Positions 35,119-46,317 of a stretch of DNA of 64,000 nt are shown here, in pieces (position 1 is the first letter of the stretch; every line of letters begins with the position of its first letter). The stretch covers positions 38,496,585-38,560,584 of the forward strand of contig CM055102.1 of the NCBI GenBank assembly GCA_029204225.1, in the 5' to 3' direction. A program made the translations under genes and the position numbers. Origin of the DNA: Diphasiastrum complanatum. Lineage: Eukaryota; Streptophyta; Lycopodiopsida; Lycopodiales; Lycopodiaceae. The notes below the pieces were generated by a model that saw only the letters and a program-made list of their open reading frames with translations, searched no databases and was not told the DNA's origin.

Positions 35119-35672
35119 TAGTCATAAGTCATGAGCTAGCTCTGGAGCTCGAGTCATGGCCTAGTGAGGAGTCAAGTTGAATCTGCCACCAGGACGGCTC
35201 CCGGGAGCCAGACTGATTCTGCCAAGCTTAATCAGCAAAATAAAAACTAAGTCCAGAAAAGTGCACTTTACCATAAAGCACTATATTCCATAACAGAGGG
35301 CCGAATCACACAAGAACTATAGGAGGAGTCCGAGGCAGACAGAAATTTGGGCAGCTCAACCAGCGCCAGGAATCCAGTCACCAGGTCTCAGCTCCCTCTA
35401 CTAGCACGAGCCAGGCACAATGCCCAGCACGTGTTGGTGGCCCTGAGACCGGTCAATCTATGTATGAATGTAACCTCTTCCAAATTTAATAAAGTTGATC
35501 CTTGGGGATGATTACCATTTCGGTTTCTTCTCCGGGACTGGTCCAAGTGGAAGGACCCTTAGTACAACCTTTTTGCGTCATCGGCGCGTAAGGGTCCATG
35601 TCACCGACGTGTGCCTCGCCGCTATGCCATTTGGTCAGTTTGGCGACCACTATGCCTTGAGTTTCATATGCA
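35119..35672 (+). repeat. Truncated inverted copy of the gypsy LTR
   Basis: It starts with 'gtcataagtcatgagctagc' and ends near 'gagtttcatatg', matching the reverse complement of 34413-34990 with scattered substitutions. The ~200 bp nearest the primer site in the other copy are missing. A 126-bp spacer separates the two head-to-head LTRs. Confidence 0.85.
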
Positions 35673-35839
35673 ATCACCTCACACGATCTCGGCATGATTA
35701 AAGGAAACCTGGGGATCAATAAATTCTAGAGAGAGAAAATGACTTTCTAGAGAGAGAAAATGTGCTTTACCAGTCTGGGTAAGTACTTGGTATGAGGGGA
35801 GTTGGCAAATCCCACCAATACTATAGGGGAGTGCGAGTT

Positions 35840-36140
35840 GCAACTCAGAGTGAGCTCCAACCAAGTCTCAGCCTCCCTTGCTGGAATGTTGTCCTGGCGC
35901 CCGCCTTGGCATGTCAGCGCCTCGAAGACTAGGGTCGGTCACACACTTGAAATGTAACCTTCTCAAATTTATCAATAAAGTGGGATTTTTTTCAAACTGA
36001 CTCTGATTACCTTCTGGGTTTCAGTGTTCGGTAAAAGCGCCAGTCGTAAGGCCACTGCAAACTTTTTGATCTGGCACATAGCTGAAGGTCGTATCCCGGG
36101 ACGCCAGCGGTATGCCGTTAAGACCATTCGTGTTGAATTT
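35840..36140 (+). repeat. Related LTR fragment, plus orientation
   Basis: It contains 'gaccgaccctagtctccgg'-like sequence in inverse (here 'actagggtcggtcacacac'), AATGTAACCTTCTCAAATTT, AATAAA and 'gattaccttctgggttt'. The same blocks occur in inverted orientation in the tandem repeats at 37480-37830 and 38200-38560. It resembles the LTR at 34218-34992 in layout (AATGTAACCTC...AATAAA...GATTACC), suggesting a related subfamily. Confidence 0.75.
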
Positions 36141-36339
36141 CACACGTGTGGACTGTCCACTACAAGTACTTGTGATCTCCTAAGGTTTGTAGATGCACCA
36201 AGATCAAGACTAGATTGAGATTCAAGATCAATCTTGAATCCTATGGCAAAAACACACTACTACATGCATTCAATCACTTCCAACTCTCACTCACACGTGT
36301 GGGAAGTATTCATAAAATAATCTAAGTAAAAACAAGCTG

Positions 36340-36660
36340 CTCTCCTCGGGTAGAGAGAGAAAATACATCATGAGCTCTCGGGTAGAGAGAGAAAGCTAGA
36401 AATCCAATAACTCACAAAATCCATGAAATCACCAAATCAATTGCATTCAAAATGAGGAGTACAATGATACTAGTAGGTCCACGAGCTACCACTATGCTTA
36501 ACTATGATTGGACCATATTTTGTCACCTCTTAATCCTATTGGATCATTGATCTATGCACCTCTTAATTCTATTGGACTATATTCAAGCACACCTCAATTT
36601 CCTATTGGACCTCACAAGGTTCTACCTCTAAATCCTATTGGACCTCTTGGAATTCATCAA
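36340..36660. repeat. Short tandem motifs (gagagaaa and CCTATTGGAC)
   Basis: Two copies of 'ctcgggtagagagagaaa' (36346, 36378) and about five degenerate copies of 'cctcttaatcctattgga' (36525-36655). Probably part of LTR or leader sequence; non-coding. Confidence 0.7.
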
Positions 36661-36868
36661 ACAAAAACTTTACACTTGTCTACACTCTAATTAGCAAGTG
36701 TTTAGCCTCTTACTCTATTTTGGCTCAATAGTGGCATTACAAGTGGAAATGCATAATTTGCCATCTATGCCAAATTTATTCCTATCAACATCCTACACCT
36801 AGATGCTTGATGTAAAAAACATAAGACCCCTATATCTAACATAGATAATCTTTTTCAATTCTTCACAA

Positions 36869-36985
36869 TTCGGTCCGTGGCGCCAGCGGTATGTTGTCGG
36901 GACCATTTGGTCCAGGAACTGGTTGTCTCCATATCTGGCGCGGCTTGTGGTTCTGAGTGTTTCTTGCATGAACGTGAATGGGTGT
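36869..36985. repeat. Inverted copy of part of the 712-bp tandem unit
   Basis: It carries 'ccaggaactggttgtctcca' and 'gaccatttggtcc', the reverse complement of 37433-37540 and of 38155-38270. Confidence 0.8.
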
Positions 36986-37098
36986 AGCGTAGACATCCCA
37001 AAGGGAGCCGGGAACCACAACTTAGCTTCCCAGCCTTCAACTCTTGCCGTCCGAACCCACTTGACATACAAGCAGCCAACTCGCCAACAACGATCAGA

Positions 37099-38540
37099 CT
37101 TAACCCACTTGAAGTTCCGAAAATCAACATTGAGATCGAACCTGGCACCATGACTGATCGGGGTAACCGATGTGGGTGACTTACCTCCAAGCAAGCCGTC
37201 CGACATACATCAAACTCAACCAACTCGAAGCTTTGTTACAAACGAGTAACATCCATTCCAAGCAGGTTGTCTAACTTACATCAGACTTAACCAACTAAAA
37301 GCTTCGTCACAAGCGCTGGAAGCCAACCTGGCGCCATGCCAGACTGGACAGTCATAAACAGGTAACTTCCACCCAAGCAAGCCATCCAACTCAGTCGACA
37401 GATTAGAGCTCGTTTCCCAAGAGCTTAACCTATTCACATTCATGCAAGCAACACTCAGAATCACAAGCCGCGACATATATGGAGACAACCAGTTCTTGGA
37501 CCAAATGGTCCCGATAGCATACCGCTGGCGACACGGACTGACCCTTGACGACATACTGCTGGCGTCCCAGGATATGACCCTCGGCTATGTGCCAGATGAA
37601 AAAGTTTGAAGCGGCCTTAAAATTGGTGCTTTTACCGAACACTAAAATCCAGAAGGTAATCAGAGTCAGTTTGACAAAAATCCCACTTTATTAATAAATC
37701 TGAGAAGGTTACATTTCAAGTGTGTGACCGACCCTAGTCTCCGGGGCACTGGCATGCCAACGCGGGCGCCAGGACAACATTTCAGCAAGGGAGGCTGAGA
37801 CTTGGTTGAGACTTAACCAACTTGAAGTTCGAAAGCCAACATTGAGATCCAACCTGGCGCCATGCCAGATCGGGGGTCCCTATGTGGGTGACTTCTCTCC
37901 AAGCAAGCTGCCCGACATACATCAAACTTAACTAACTCGAAGCTTCGTTACAAACGAGTAACATCCATTCCAAGCAGGTCGTCTGACTTACATCAGAGTT
38001 AGCCAACTCAAAGCTTCGTCACGAGCGCTGGAAGCCAACCTGGCGCCACGCCAGACTGGACAACCATAAACAGGTAACTTCCACCCAAGCAAGCCATCCA
38101 ACTCAGCCGACAGGTTAGAGCCCGTTCCCCAAGAGCTTAACCCATTCATGTTCATGCAAGGAACAATGAAAACCACAAGCCACGACAAATATGGAGACAA
38201 CCAGTTCCTGGATCGAATAATCTCGATAGCATACCGATGGCACCACGGACCGAATGGTCCCGACGGCATACCGCTGGCATCCCGGGATGCGACCGGTCCT
38301 CAGCTATGTTCCGGATCAGAAAGTTTGAAGCGGCCTTACAACTGGCGCTTTTACCAAACACTGAAATCCAGAAGGTAATCAGAGTCAGTTTGAGAAAAAT
38401 CCCACTTTATTAATAAATCTAAGAAGGTTACATTTCAAGTGTGTGACCGACCCTAGTCTCCGGGGCGCTGGCATGCCAAGGCGGGCGCTAGGACAACAAT
38501 CCAGCAAGGGAAGCTGAGACTTAGTTGGAGCTCACCCTGA
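37099..38540 (-). repeat. Two tandem ~712-bp LTR-derived units
   Basis: Copies at about 37099-37810 and 37815-38540. Landmarks: 'acatacatcaaact' (37203, 37915), 'aagccaacctggcgcca' (37320, 38032), 'ggagacaaccagttc' (37479, 38191) and 'acatttcaagtgtgtgaccg' (37711, 38430). The offset grows from 712 to 719 bp along the unit. Both are oriented opposite to the LTR fragment at 35840-36140. Minus-strand frames up to 135 codons here show no recognisable protein. Confidence 0.88.
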
Positions 38541-39038
38541 GTCACAACCCGCACTCGTGTTCTGGTCCACCCTTTTACCACAAAAGCGAGCAGAAGCTAA
38601 TGCACGCTAGAGACATAATGATCAAGTGAGCTCTTCATGGTCAATATAGGGCTTGCTTTTTCGTGATCATCCAGACAAGCTATAAGTTAAGTCAAAAATT
38701 TGTGTGGAATGGAAAAAGCTTTCAGCTCAAAACTATCACATAAGCATTTCTAATATAATGAGCTCAATGACCTTCTGTTAAAACTATCGAACAGGTATCT
38801 TGGAGTTCGTGTGAATTTTCCAAAAGAGGCTAGGCTTTTTGCCTCCTTCTATTTGCAAGAATTCACTTTCAGGCTAAAGTGCCACAAATAGAATTTTATA
38901 AGAGCTCACAGAATGATTGCTAATATGCATACAAGGTTAAGATGCATACAATGATCGCTCCTTTGTAATCATTTTGAAGTCCAGTTTGCGTCCTTGCGAT
39001 AATTAGTCTCGAATTAATGTTTGTTGTGCAATTGACAG

Positions 39039-39143
39039 CGAGAACACAAGTCACATATCAAGTGGTTGGTCAAGGAGGCCGACACCTACATGGATCATGA
39101 GATTGATCCGGAAGAGAGAACTGTTATGAGAAAAATTTCGTAA
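39039..39143 (+). CDS. Possible terminal exon of an unrecognised gene
   Basis: After 'gtgcaattgacag' a frame of 34 codons plus TAA reads REHKSHIKWLVKEADTYMDH and ends ERTVMRKIS. It has the acid/base balance of real protein rather than transposon debris, and AATAAA follows about 45 bp after the stop. I do not recognise the protein and found no upstream exon; preceding exons could lie beyond the LTR cluster. This may be a chance frame. Confidence 0.35.
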   Translation, partial: REHKSHIKWLVKEADTYMDHEIDPEERTVMRKIS

Positions 39144-39940
39144 TTCATAAACGTATTCTAGATGAGAGGACGTTGATTTTTGTCTTGAAATAAAAAAGCG
39201 AAGTTGATCACAAACGCGTCGTGTATGATAGCTGAAGTTGAATTTTGTTTATGATAATGTTTTTGTCTCTTTATTGCAAATGGACCAAATTGTGGCTAAT
39301 TTTTGTTCACAAAGCTCAAACAAAATTATCTGATCCCTTTTACATCTATTGGCGCTTTTGGTCTTAATAAGCCTTCGCAACAATCAAATTAGGGCATCTA
39401 TACATTGCTGTTAGTCACTGATAGTATTCTTATATTGTCCCAAAACGGACTTGAAAATCACTTCAGAACTCTAACTCATCAGCTAGGATGATTTTGTGTT
39501 CTAATCTTATGACACACGATGCTTCTCAGCATTGTCTAGAATTTCTTTACAACTAATACATTGTTTTATTTCTGCCTCCAACCCAGCGAGGGATGTAGCC
39601 TTCTGTGGTGTTGATAATCACAGGCCAACTATGGCTTTGAGACCAAGTAAAACAAATAGTAAACATGGCAGAATCGCTTCGAAGTAATTAGAATGTGCAT
39701 TGCTTCTGAAATTGCGAATAATTATGCACATCCATTGTGGCTATTAAAGCTTTTTGGTTTTAATTCGTGTTCAAGGAGGAGCTGACTGGACTTAAAACAT
39801 TCCAGCCACTTATTCAAAAAACTGAACTTAAGTGCTCTCCACGTAGTCTACTTTGTTTTAAAAAGGGTTATTGATTTGCTACCAATATTAAAAAGGGTTT
39901 GATCTGCTAGCAACATTTTTGAGCAGCAGATCGAAAGAAA
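39144..39940. other. Intergenic, nothing recognised
   Basis: AT-rich sequence with no motif I can support. Confidence 0.4.
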
Positions 39941-39949
39941 CAAGTATCA

Positions 39950-41410
39950 ATTTTTTTCGACACGAAGATCAAAATCAAGAATCAAAATCGACTCGAAAAA
40001 TCCGTAATTTTTTTATACCAACAGTCAGAATTTTCGATAACAGCTCGACTCAAAAAATTTGTAATTTTTCAATATCCCAAATCAGACTTTTCGATACCAA
40101 CAGTCAGAACTTTTGATACCCGAAAATCAGAATTTTTCGATATCCCCAAAATCAAAATTTTACATTTTGCTCACGCAAGCATTAAGTTCTTATTACTCGC
40201 CGTTAAGCATTTTCAGAGACAACACAAACATCGTTTTGCACAAGTCGAACATGCTCTTGAGTCTTGAGATCTCAAAAAAATGTGTTATTAGTTTCGATAG
40301 GGAATCAAAACGTCAATCAATATTTATCCTTAGAACTGATTTTTTTGGAAACACTCGATTTTTTTTGGAAACACTTGATTTTTTTTTTTTTGTAACGACT
40401 CGGATATTTTTCAATGGATCAAAATTTTTCCAAAAAAAAATATTTTTCCAATGACTCAAATTTTTAAAACCACTTGAGTTTTTGGAACAATTCGAATTTT
40501 TGAAAATAATCGAATTTCTGGAAAGACTCGAATTTTTGGAATGACTCAAATTTTTTCAATGACTCGAATTTTTCGGAAGACTCGATTTTTTTGGATGACT
40601 TGAATTTTTCTAGACTTGAATTTTTGGAACGACTCGAATTTTTTCAATGACTCGATTTTTTGTAACGATTCGAATTCTTCGAGACTCAAATTTCTGAAAT
40701 GACTCGAATTATTGGAAAGACTTGAATTTTTGCAATCGATCGAATTTTTCCAACGGATCATATTTTTCCAATCACTCAAATTTTCCCAATAACTCGAATT
40801 TTTCAATGACTCAAATTTTGCCAATGACTCGATTTTTTCGGAGGACTCAATTTTTTTTTCGGACTCGAATTTTTCGAGACTCGATTTTTTTTTTGAAAAG
40901 ACTCGATTTTTTGGAAAGGCTCGATGTTTCCATTGACTCAAATTTTTCCAATGACTCGAATTTTTTGAACGATTCCAATTTTTGAAACGACTCGAATTTT
41001 TGAAAAGACTCGAATTTTTCGAAATGATCGATGACTCGAATTTTTCCACTGCTCGAATTTTTCCATAGGAGGGAATTTTTCAAATGACTCGAATTTTTCT
41101 AAAACTCGAATTTTTTCAACTACTCAAATTTTTCCAAATAATCGAATTTTTGAAAAGTCTCGAATTTTTTCGACAACTCGAATTTTTTCAAAGACTCAAA
41201 TTTTTTTGAAAGATTGAACTGTCAACTCAAATTTTTCCAAAGGATCGAAGGACCCTTTGTACTTCACGTCGAATTTTTCAGAAGACTTGAAATTTTTCGA
41301 AGACTAGAATTTTTTCAAAGACTCTTTTGTTTCAAAAGACTCAATTTGTTTTTTCAAAGACTAGAATTTTTTTCAAAGACTAGAATTTTTTTAAAGATTC
41401 GAACTTTCCC
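39950..41410. repeat. 18-bp minisatellite, degenerate
   Basis: From about 40380 to 41410 the sequence is a run of ~18-bp units with consensus AATTTTTCNAATGACTCG; unit lengths 15-19, mostly 18. A looser variant (aatcagaatttttcgatatc) occupies 39950-40170. Because 18 is a multiple of three, long frames stay open on both strands (up to 167 codons, Lys-Phe-Glu-Ser repeats). These are not genes. Confidence 0.93.
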
Positions 41411-41495
41411 CTCACACATGCATGAGCTTTTTCTAACTAAAAAACTTGGAGAAAAGGATGCATGTACAGGGAAAAGGATGCATGGCCCTCCTCCC

Positions 41496-41612
41496 CATGC
41501 CTTTCCCATTAATAATTAACGGGCCAATTCATATATTCCAGGTATGTTGTGGTTCATGCCTTTCCCATTAATGATTAACCGGCCAATTCATTTTTCCGAG
41601 TATGTTGTGGCT
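41496..41612. repeat. 59-bp tandem duplication
   Basis: Units 41496-41554 and 41555-41612 both start 'catgcctttcccattaat' and end 'gtatgttgtggtt/ct'. They lead into a (CT)n tract. Confidence 0.92.
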
Positions 41613-42126
41613 CTCTCTCTCTCTCTCTCTGGATCGGTGGGACAAGACTGAATGCTCTCTCTCTGTCTCGAGCGACTGTGCAGGGAGGTAGCTCTCTCAA
41701 GATTGCAATTGTGCAGCAGCTCTCTCAGGAGCGCGACTGGCAGCTCTCTCTGGTAGTGGCTCTCTCCCAGAAACCATGCTCTCTCCATGGTATCATGCTC
41801 ACACAGAGACACTCTCTCTCAATAACTGATTTGAAGATGCCATCCCCTAACAATGATGTTTCATGATTCAATAACCTCTCAGCTACATATATTATGTTGT
41901 TGTTTTTAGTCTTCAAATCAAAAACTTTATTCTGATGTCTTTTCAGCATGTATATCACCAAGACTGCATGTTCAGATGGCTTACAGTGCGAAATTCTTGA
42001 CCATTTTGTTGGTCTGAAATGCCATTTGATACACTGTACTTACTTCTCAGTGAGCTATTTCATTCACAACATATTGCTTCGGCTTCCAGGAAACAAAAAC
42101 TTGAAGCTGCCACATCCCCCCCCCGC

Positions 42127-42128
<2 letters not shown>

Positions 42129-42173
<45 letters not shown>
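42129..42173. repeat. (CT)n tract
   Basis: Perfect CT dinucleotide run. Flanking sequence on both sides of it (41700-42330) carries several copies of 'ctctcaggatcgcgactg'-like words. Confidence 0.97.
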
Positions 42174-42175
<2 letters not shown>

Positions 42176-42864
42176 GTGTAGGTAGACAACTCTCTCAGGA
42201 TCGCGACTGAGTAGCACCTTCACATATTTAGCATTTACTACAATGACACAAAGTACAAAAGAGTTATATCTAGTGAAGCATGTAACTCTCAGGATCGTGA
42301 CTGGCGTCTCGCTCTGGCAGCGGCTCTCTCTACAAAAGCCATATTGCTCAGCCACAAAATTGAATCAAAGCAAAAAAGGAGTGCATGGAGGAGGATAAGA
42401 AAACTGAGGCCGAGAGATGTAAATCGCCACCTTAAACAGCTCTCCCGCTGTCACTGCCAATCGATGCTATCTGCCGAATTTTGTACTGAAATACGTTTAC
42501 ATTGATAGTCAATCTCCATAAGCAACATATCTGAAAAAGATACGATCCTGTGGCTTGATTATATAGAAACAGCGAGATAAAAAATCATAGCCAATAGATC
42601 TGACAATCGTAGAAAGATAACACTTGAGATGGATAGATGTATTGTAACGAGCAGAAACGCTCTCTGAAGCCAAGCCAAAAGGAATCGTTTCAAATATTAA
42701 ACAGGAACAGTAAAGCTTCTACTGAAGAACACAGAATAGCTACATTATTATTATTATTATTGTTATTGTCTTTGTCGTTGTTGAGGCTCAACTATAATAT
42801 TGTATGAGAAAGCAAACATATGATGTAAAAAGGACAATAAAACATATGATTTTTGTGGGCCCTC

Positions 42865-42867
<3 letters not shown>

Positions 42868-42901
<34 letters not shown>

Positions 42902-43018
42902 CACAGAATGACACCTTGCGCATTCAAACAACTTCTTGCTGTAGGTGTATGTGATAGTAGAGGTGTATGTGAGCAACACACACACACACACACACCCACA
43001 ATGATAGATTGCGCTTTC

Positions 43019-43072
<54 letters not shown>

Positions 43073-43124
43073 CGCTTTGGCTCTCACACAAACACACACA
43101 CACACACACATTTTGCAATCTGCA

Positions 43125-43159
<35 letters not shown>

Positions 43160-43167
43160 GCGTGCGC

Positions 43168-43216
<49 letters not shown>

Positions 43217-43296
43217 ATTGCGTTCGCGCACACACACACACACACACACATTTTGCAATCTGCATTTGTGTGTGTGTGTGCGCGTGTGTGTGTGTG

Positions 43297-43369
<73 letters not shown>

Positions 43370-43371
43370 GT
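42868..43371. repeat. Compound (CT)/(CA)/(GT) array with repeated linkers
   Basis: Blocks in order: (CT)n 42868-42899; (CA)n 42976-42995; (GT)n 43020-43064 with a GCGCGCG tail; (CA)n 43085-43110; (GT)n 43127-43166; (CT)n 43170-43215; (CA)n 43229-43250; (GT)n 43267-43300; (CT)n 43301-43352; (CA)n to 43370. The linker 'attttgcaatctgcatttgt' occurs twice between CA and GT blocks. All frames here are artefacts. Confidence 0.97.
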
Positions 43372-43372
43372 A

Positions 43373-43715
43373 CTAGGGTCTATTGAATTATTTGTTTGGA
43401 TTTAGGATTTTTGTAAGTAAGTGTTAAAAAAATGCTTTTATCAATTAAAGTATTAAAATAATGACCGCAAAGTCAAAAAGTCATAACTGCAAAAAAAATT
43501 TACTCTTAACTTCAAGCTGATTCCAGCAAGTATATGCATGACCATATTTTGATTTAAGTTTGATTGAGATTTTTAAAGATCATATTCAGAGTGATGAAAT
43601 TTTACGGGTTTTTTGAAATTTTTTAGCTTTATTTCAAGCTTAATATCTTCTAAATATGAGCTCCGATTCAAGTGATGTAGAAAGCAATATTGCTCTATTT
43701 TTTGAGTTCTTTGCA
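43373..43715 (+). repeat. 340-bp direct repeat, copy 1
   Basis: Matches 44023-44395. Starts 'tctattgaattatttgtttg'; contains 'gagatttttaaagatcatat' and 'gtagaaagcaatattgctct'. It has 'ttgtaagtaagtgttaaa' where the second copy has a long (GT)n. Confidence 0.92.
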
Positions 43716-44022
43716 TTGACTATATGGATGATTAGTTTAAAGTATTTTTATAATGTGAGCCATAATCATGCATATAGGCATGTTATCTTTCCTCAAATAG
43801 AATTGATACAAAAGGCCTAATCACTCAATTCTAAGCGAGCTAACCATAATTAATGTTGTTGCACATATTTGAAACATTGATTTTGGACCCAAAAATAGGT
43901 GAGTTAAGGCTGTCACTATATAATACTTTCACTATTGTCTGTAGCATCATAATAAGAATTCATGTAAAGAAGATATTCAAGTCGGAAGAACAATGAAAGT
44001 AGTGTTCTCACACACATTACTA

Positions 44023-44054
44023 GAGTCTATTAAATTATTTGTTTGGATTTAGGA

Positions 44055-44123
<69 letters not shown>

Positions 44124-44395
44124 AAAAATGCTTTTATCAATAAAAAGTATTAAAATAATGACCTTAGAGTCAAAAAGTCATAACTGCAAAAAAAAAACTT
44201 ACTCTTCGAGCTGATTCGAACAAGTATATGATGACCATATTTGATTTCAGTTTGATTGAGATTTTTAAAGATCATATTCAGAGTGAAGAAGTTTTACGGC
44301 TTTTACAAAATTTCTTAACTTTATTTCAAGTTAAATATTTTCTAAGTATGAGCTCTGATTCAAGTGTTGTAGAAAGCAATATTGCTCTATTTTTC
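44023..44395 (+). repeat. 340-bp direct repeat, copy 2, with (GT)n at 44057-44121
   Basis: Same sequence as copy 1 apart from substitutions and a 65-bp GT tract at the point where copy 1 has only 'gtaagtaagtgt'. Confidence 0.92.
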
Positions 44396-44702
44396 TTTGC
44401 ATATGAAAATCTCATGATTGCCAAGTATAGTTGTTAAATAGAAAATAGATGTTGATATCTGAACTCTATTTGAGATTTGAACTCATTGATAAAATAATAA
44501 CAACATAGAACATGAAAATTTATAAAGAATGAATGTGATCATAGAAATTGATCACATGTGATAGCAAATCCATTGGAATAATAATAATAACATAAAACAT
44601 GGACAATTCTCAAGAATGAATGTAATGTGTAATTGGTTGATTTGACAAACTAGCATTGATTAATAAAAATAGCAGATCCATTGGAATGGTTTTGCCTATT
44701 CT

Positions 44703-44872
44703 TTATCTAATCCTAATGCCTAAGATCTGATGTCTATTACCTAATGCATAGTGCCTAAAACCTAATGCCTACAACGTAATGCCTATATCCTAAAGCGTAC
44801 TGCCTAAAATGTAATACGCGAAGCTTAATGCGTAAAGCCTAATGGTAATGCCTAATGCCTAAATATTGTGTA
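44703..44872. repeat. Degenerate 11-13-bp CCTAATGCCTAAA array
   Basis: About a dozen imperfect copies of cctaatg/cctaaa words. The spacing and the extra T/G exclude the plant telomere repeat. Confidence 0.8.
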
Positions 44873-45129
44873 TGAAAGGGCCTAAATTGCACCCCATAGT
44901 TCCTAAACCCTAATTTGCTTATACGTAACCTTCACCCTCGAACCATTAATCTGTCTCTCACTCTCTTAATACAATTTTATAGTCTACTTAAGTTAGTTTT
45001 CATGTATTTGACTATTTTTCAATGATTGATATAAAATCTGATGGTTTTTGTTCCAATTTCTGCACATGTTTTTATTTGAGGGAGTGATTCCATGACATGG
45101 ACACTCCCGAGTGTGTGTGAAACAGCTTT

Positions 45130-46005
45130 TCATACATCACTCCGGAGGGTGAGCGCCAGTCTGCAAGGACAAGGAGGTTGAATAGGAAGCAACAAGCAGT
45201 GCGTAGGGCATTGTCGCTTGCACCTGTAGTTCGTGTCTTTGAGGAGGTGACATGTTCGACTGCAATTTTGGTTTTTAACTTGCAAAGCGTACTCGAGCAC
45301 ATATTAATTGTTAGTGTCGGTGGTGTGGGTAGTTTGGGGGGGGGGGAAGGGGGGGGGGGGGGTTGTCACGCCAGAGCATGTGCATGGCAATGCCATGTAT
45401 AGAACGCCAGAGTTGGAGTCTAGGTCAGAGAGGAAGAGTAGATTAGAGCGGAGGAGAAGAGCGAAGAGGAGGCTTCTCCCTCACAAGTTGGAGCAGGTTC
45501 AACAGGGTGTTCATAGGGATGCAGTTGGTTCAGCCACCGTTGTGAGTGTTGAGGATGACACTCCTTTTGGAGTAGATGTTGGTTTGTCTGTGAGAGGGTT
45601 AGAGCTTGGAGAGGATGTTACACCGAGCAGTTTGGGAGTAGGGTTGATTACAAAGGTCTGCTCGTCTATGAGAGGAGTAGAGTCAAGAGAGGCAATTTTA
45701 TTGATGTCTCTAGGTGCAGATTCGACTTTTGTAGAGTCGAATACGCCCGAGGAGGTGCGTAACCACCCGTCGTATAGGACACTTGAGGCCGTGTCAAGAT
45801 CAGCTAGGACTAAAAGGTTGAGGCGTAGATATGACGCAAAGAAGAGATTTTTAGATAGGGTGGCCCAACACGATGTGTTACGTCTGAGGAGGTGCATAAT
45901 CGCCCGTCATATAGGACTCTAGAGACAGAGTCTAGATCAGCTAGAGCTAGACGACGGGGTCGATGTGAAACCTTCGGACATCTCCTCGGTTGTCAGAAAT
46001 TTTCT
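45130..46005 (+). pseudogene. Arg-rich protein remnant with four related motifs
   Basis: Four related peptide blocks occur on the + strand: SYITPEGERQSARTRRLNRK (45130), MYRTPELESRSERKSRLERR (45395), SYRTLEAVSRSARTKRLRRR (45770) and SYRTLETESRSARARRRGR (about 45907). Each continues into an Arg/Lys-rich stretch. Blocks 2 and 3 share the 204-codon frame 45308-45922; block 1 is cut off by a poly-G tract (45338-45362) and block 4 needs a frameshift. Stretches between blocks are Val/Asp/Glu/Ser-rich. The pattern recalls the low-complexity Arg-rich N-termini of Helitron or helicase-type proteins, but that is a guess. Function unknown. Confidence 0.45.
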
Positions 46006-46317
46006 CAAAAGTGAATGATCCGAATGTTTCAAAGTTTGTGGATCTAAACAATGGGCCTCCACTCTGATGCAACGACTTATAAAGAGATGGATTAAAAATC
46101 CAAGTCATTTGTGTGCTTAGAATCATGGTCCCACCCCTCGAGATTTGCGCAAATATCAAAAATGATATTCTTAGTGTGGTATGGATCGTTCTCCAGTGGA
46201 GGTCCTGAAGCATTTCAATCTTTTGTTGGTTGAATGTGGTTCCGAAGCACCATGTAATGTGGTTAATGGTTTGCTTGGGAGAAAGATCGCCATAGGTTCA
46301 CAATATCGGCAGCATAA

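Noticed and set aside
36799-37223. Minus-strand frames of 135 and 122 codons
   Set aside because: They overlap each other in different frames across LTR-derived repeats and show no protein motif; the corresponding tandem copy does not conserve them.
40313-41083. Frames of 78-167 codons rich in Lys, Phe, Glu, Ser and Asn
   Set aside because: They exist because the 18-bp minisatellite unit is a multiple of three; both strands are open equally.
42863-43405. Frames of 115-167 codons made of Cys-Val, Thr-His, Leu-Ser or Arg-Glu repeats
   Set aside because: They are translations of dinucleotide tracts in every frame on both strands, with no unique sequence.
44703-44872. Interstitial telomere repeat (CCCTAAA)
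   Set aside because: Units are CCTAATG/CCTAAA mixtures without the perfect 7-bp period.
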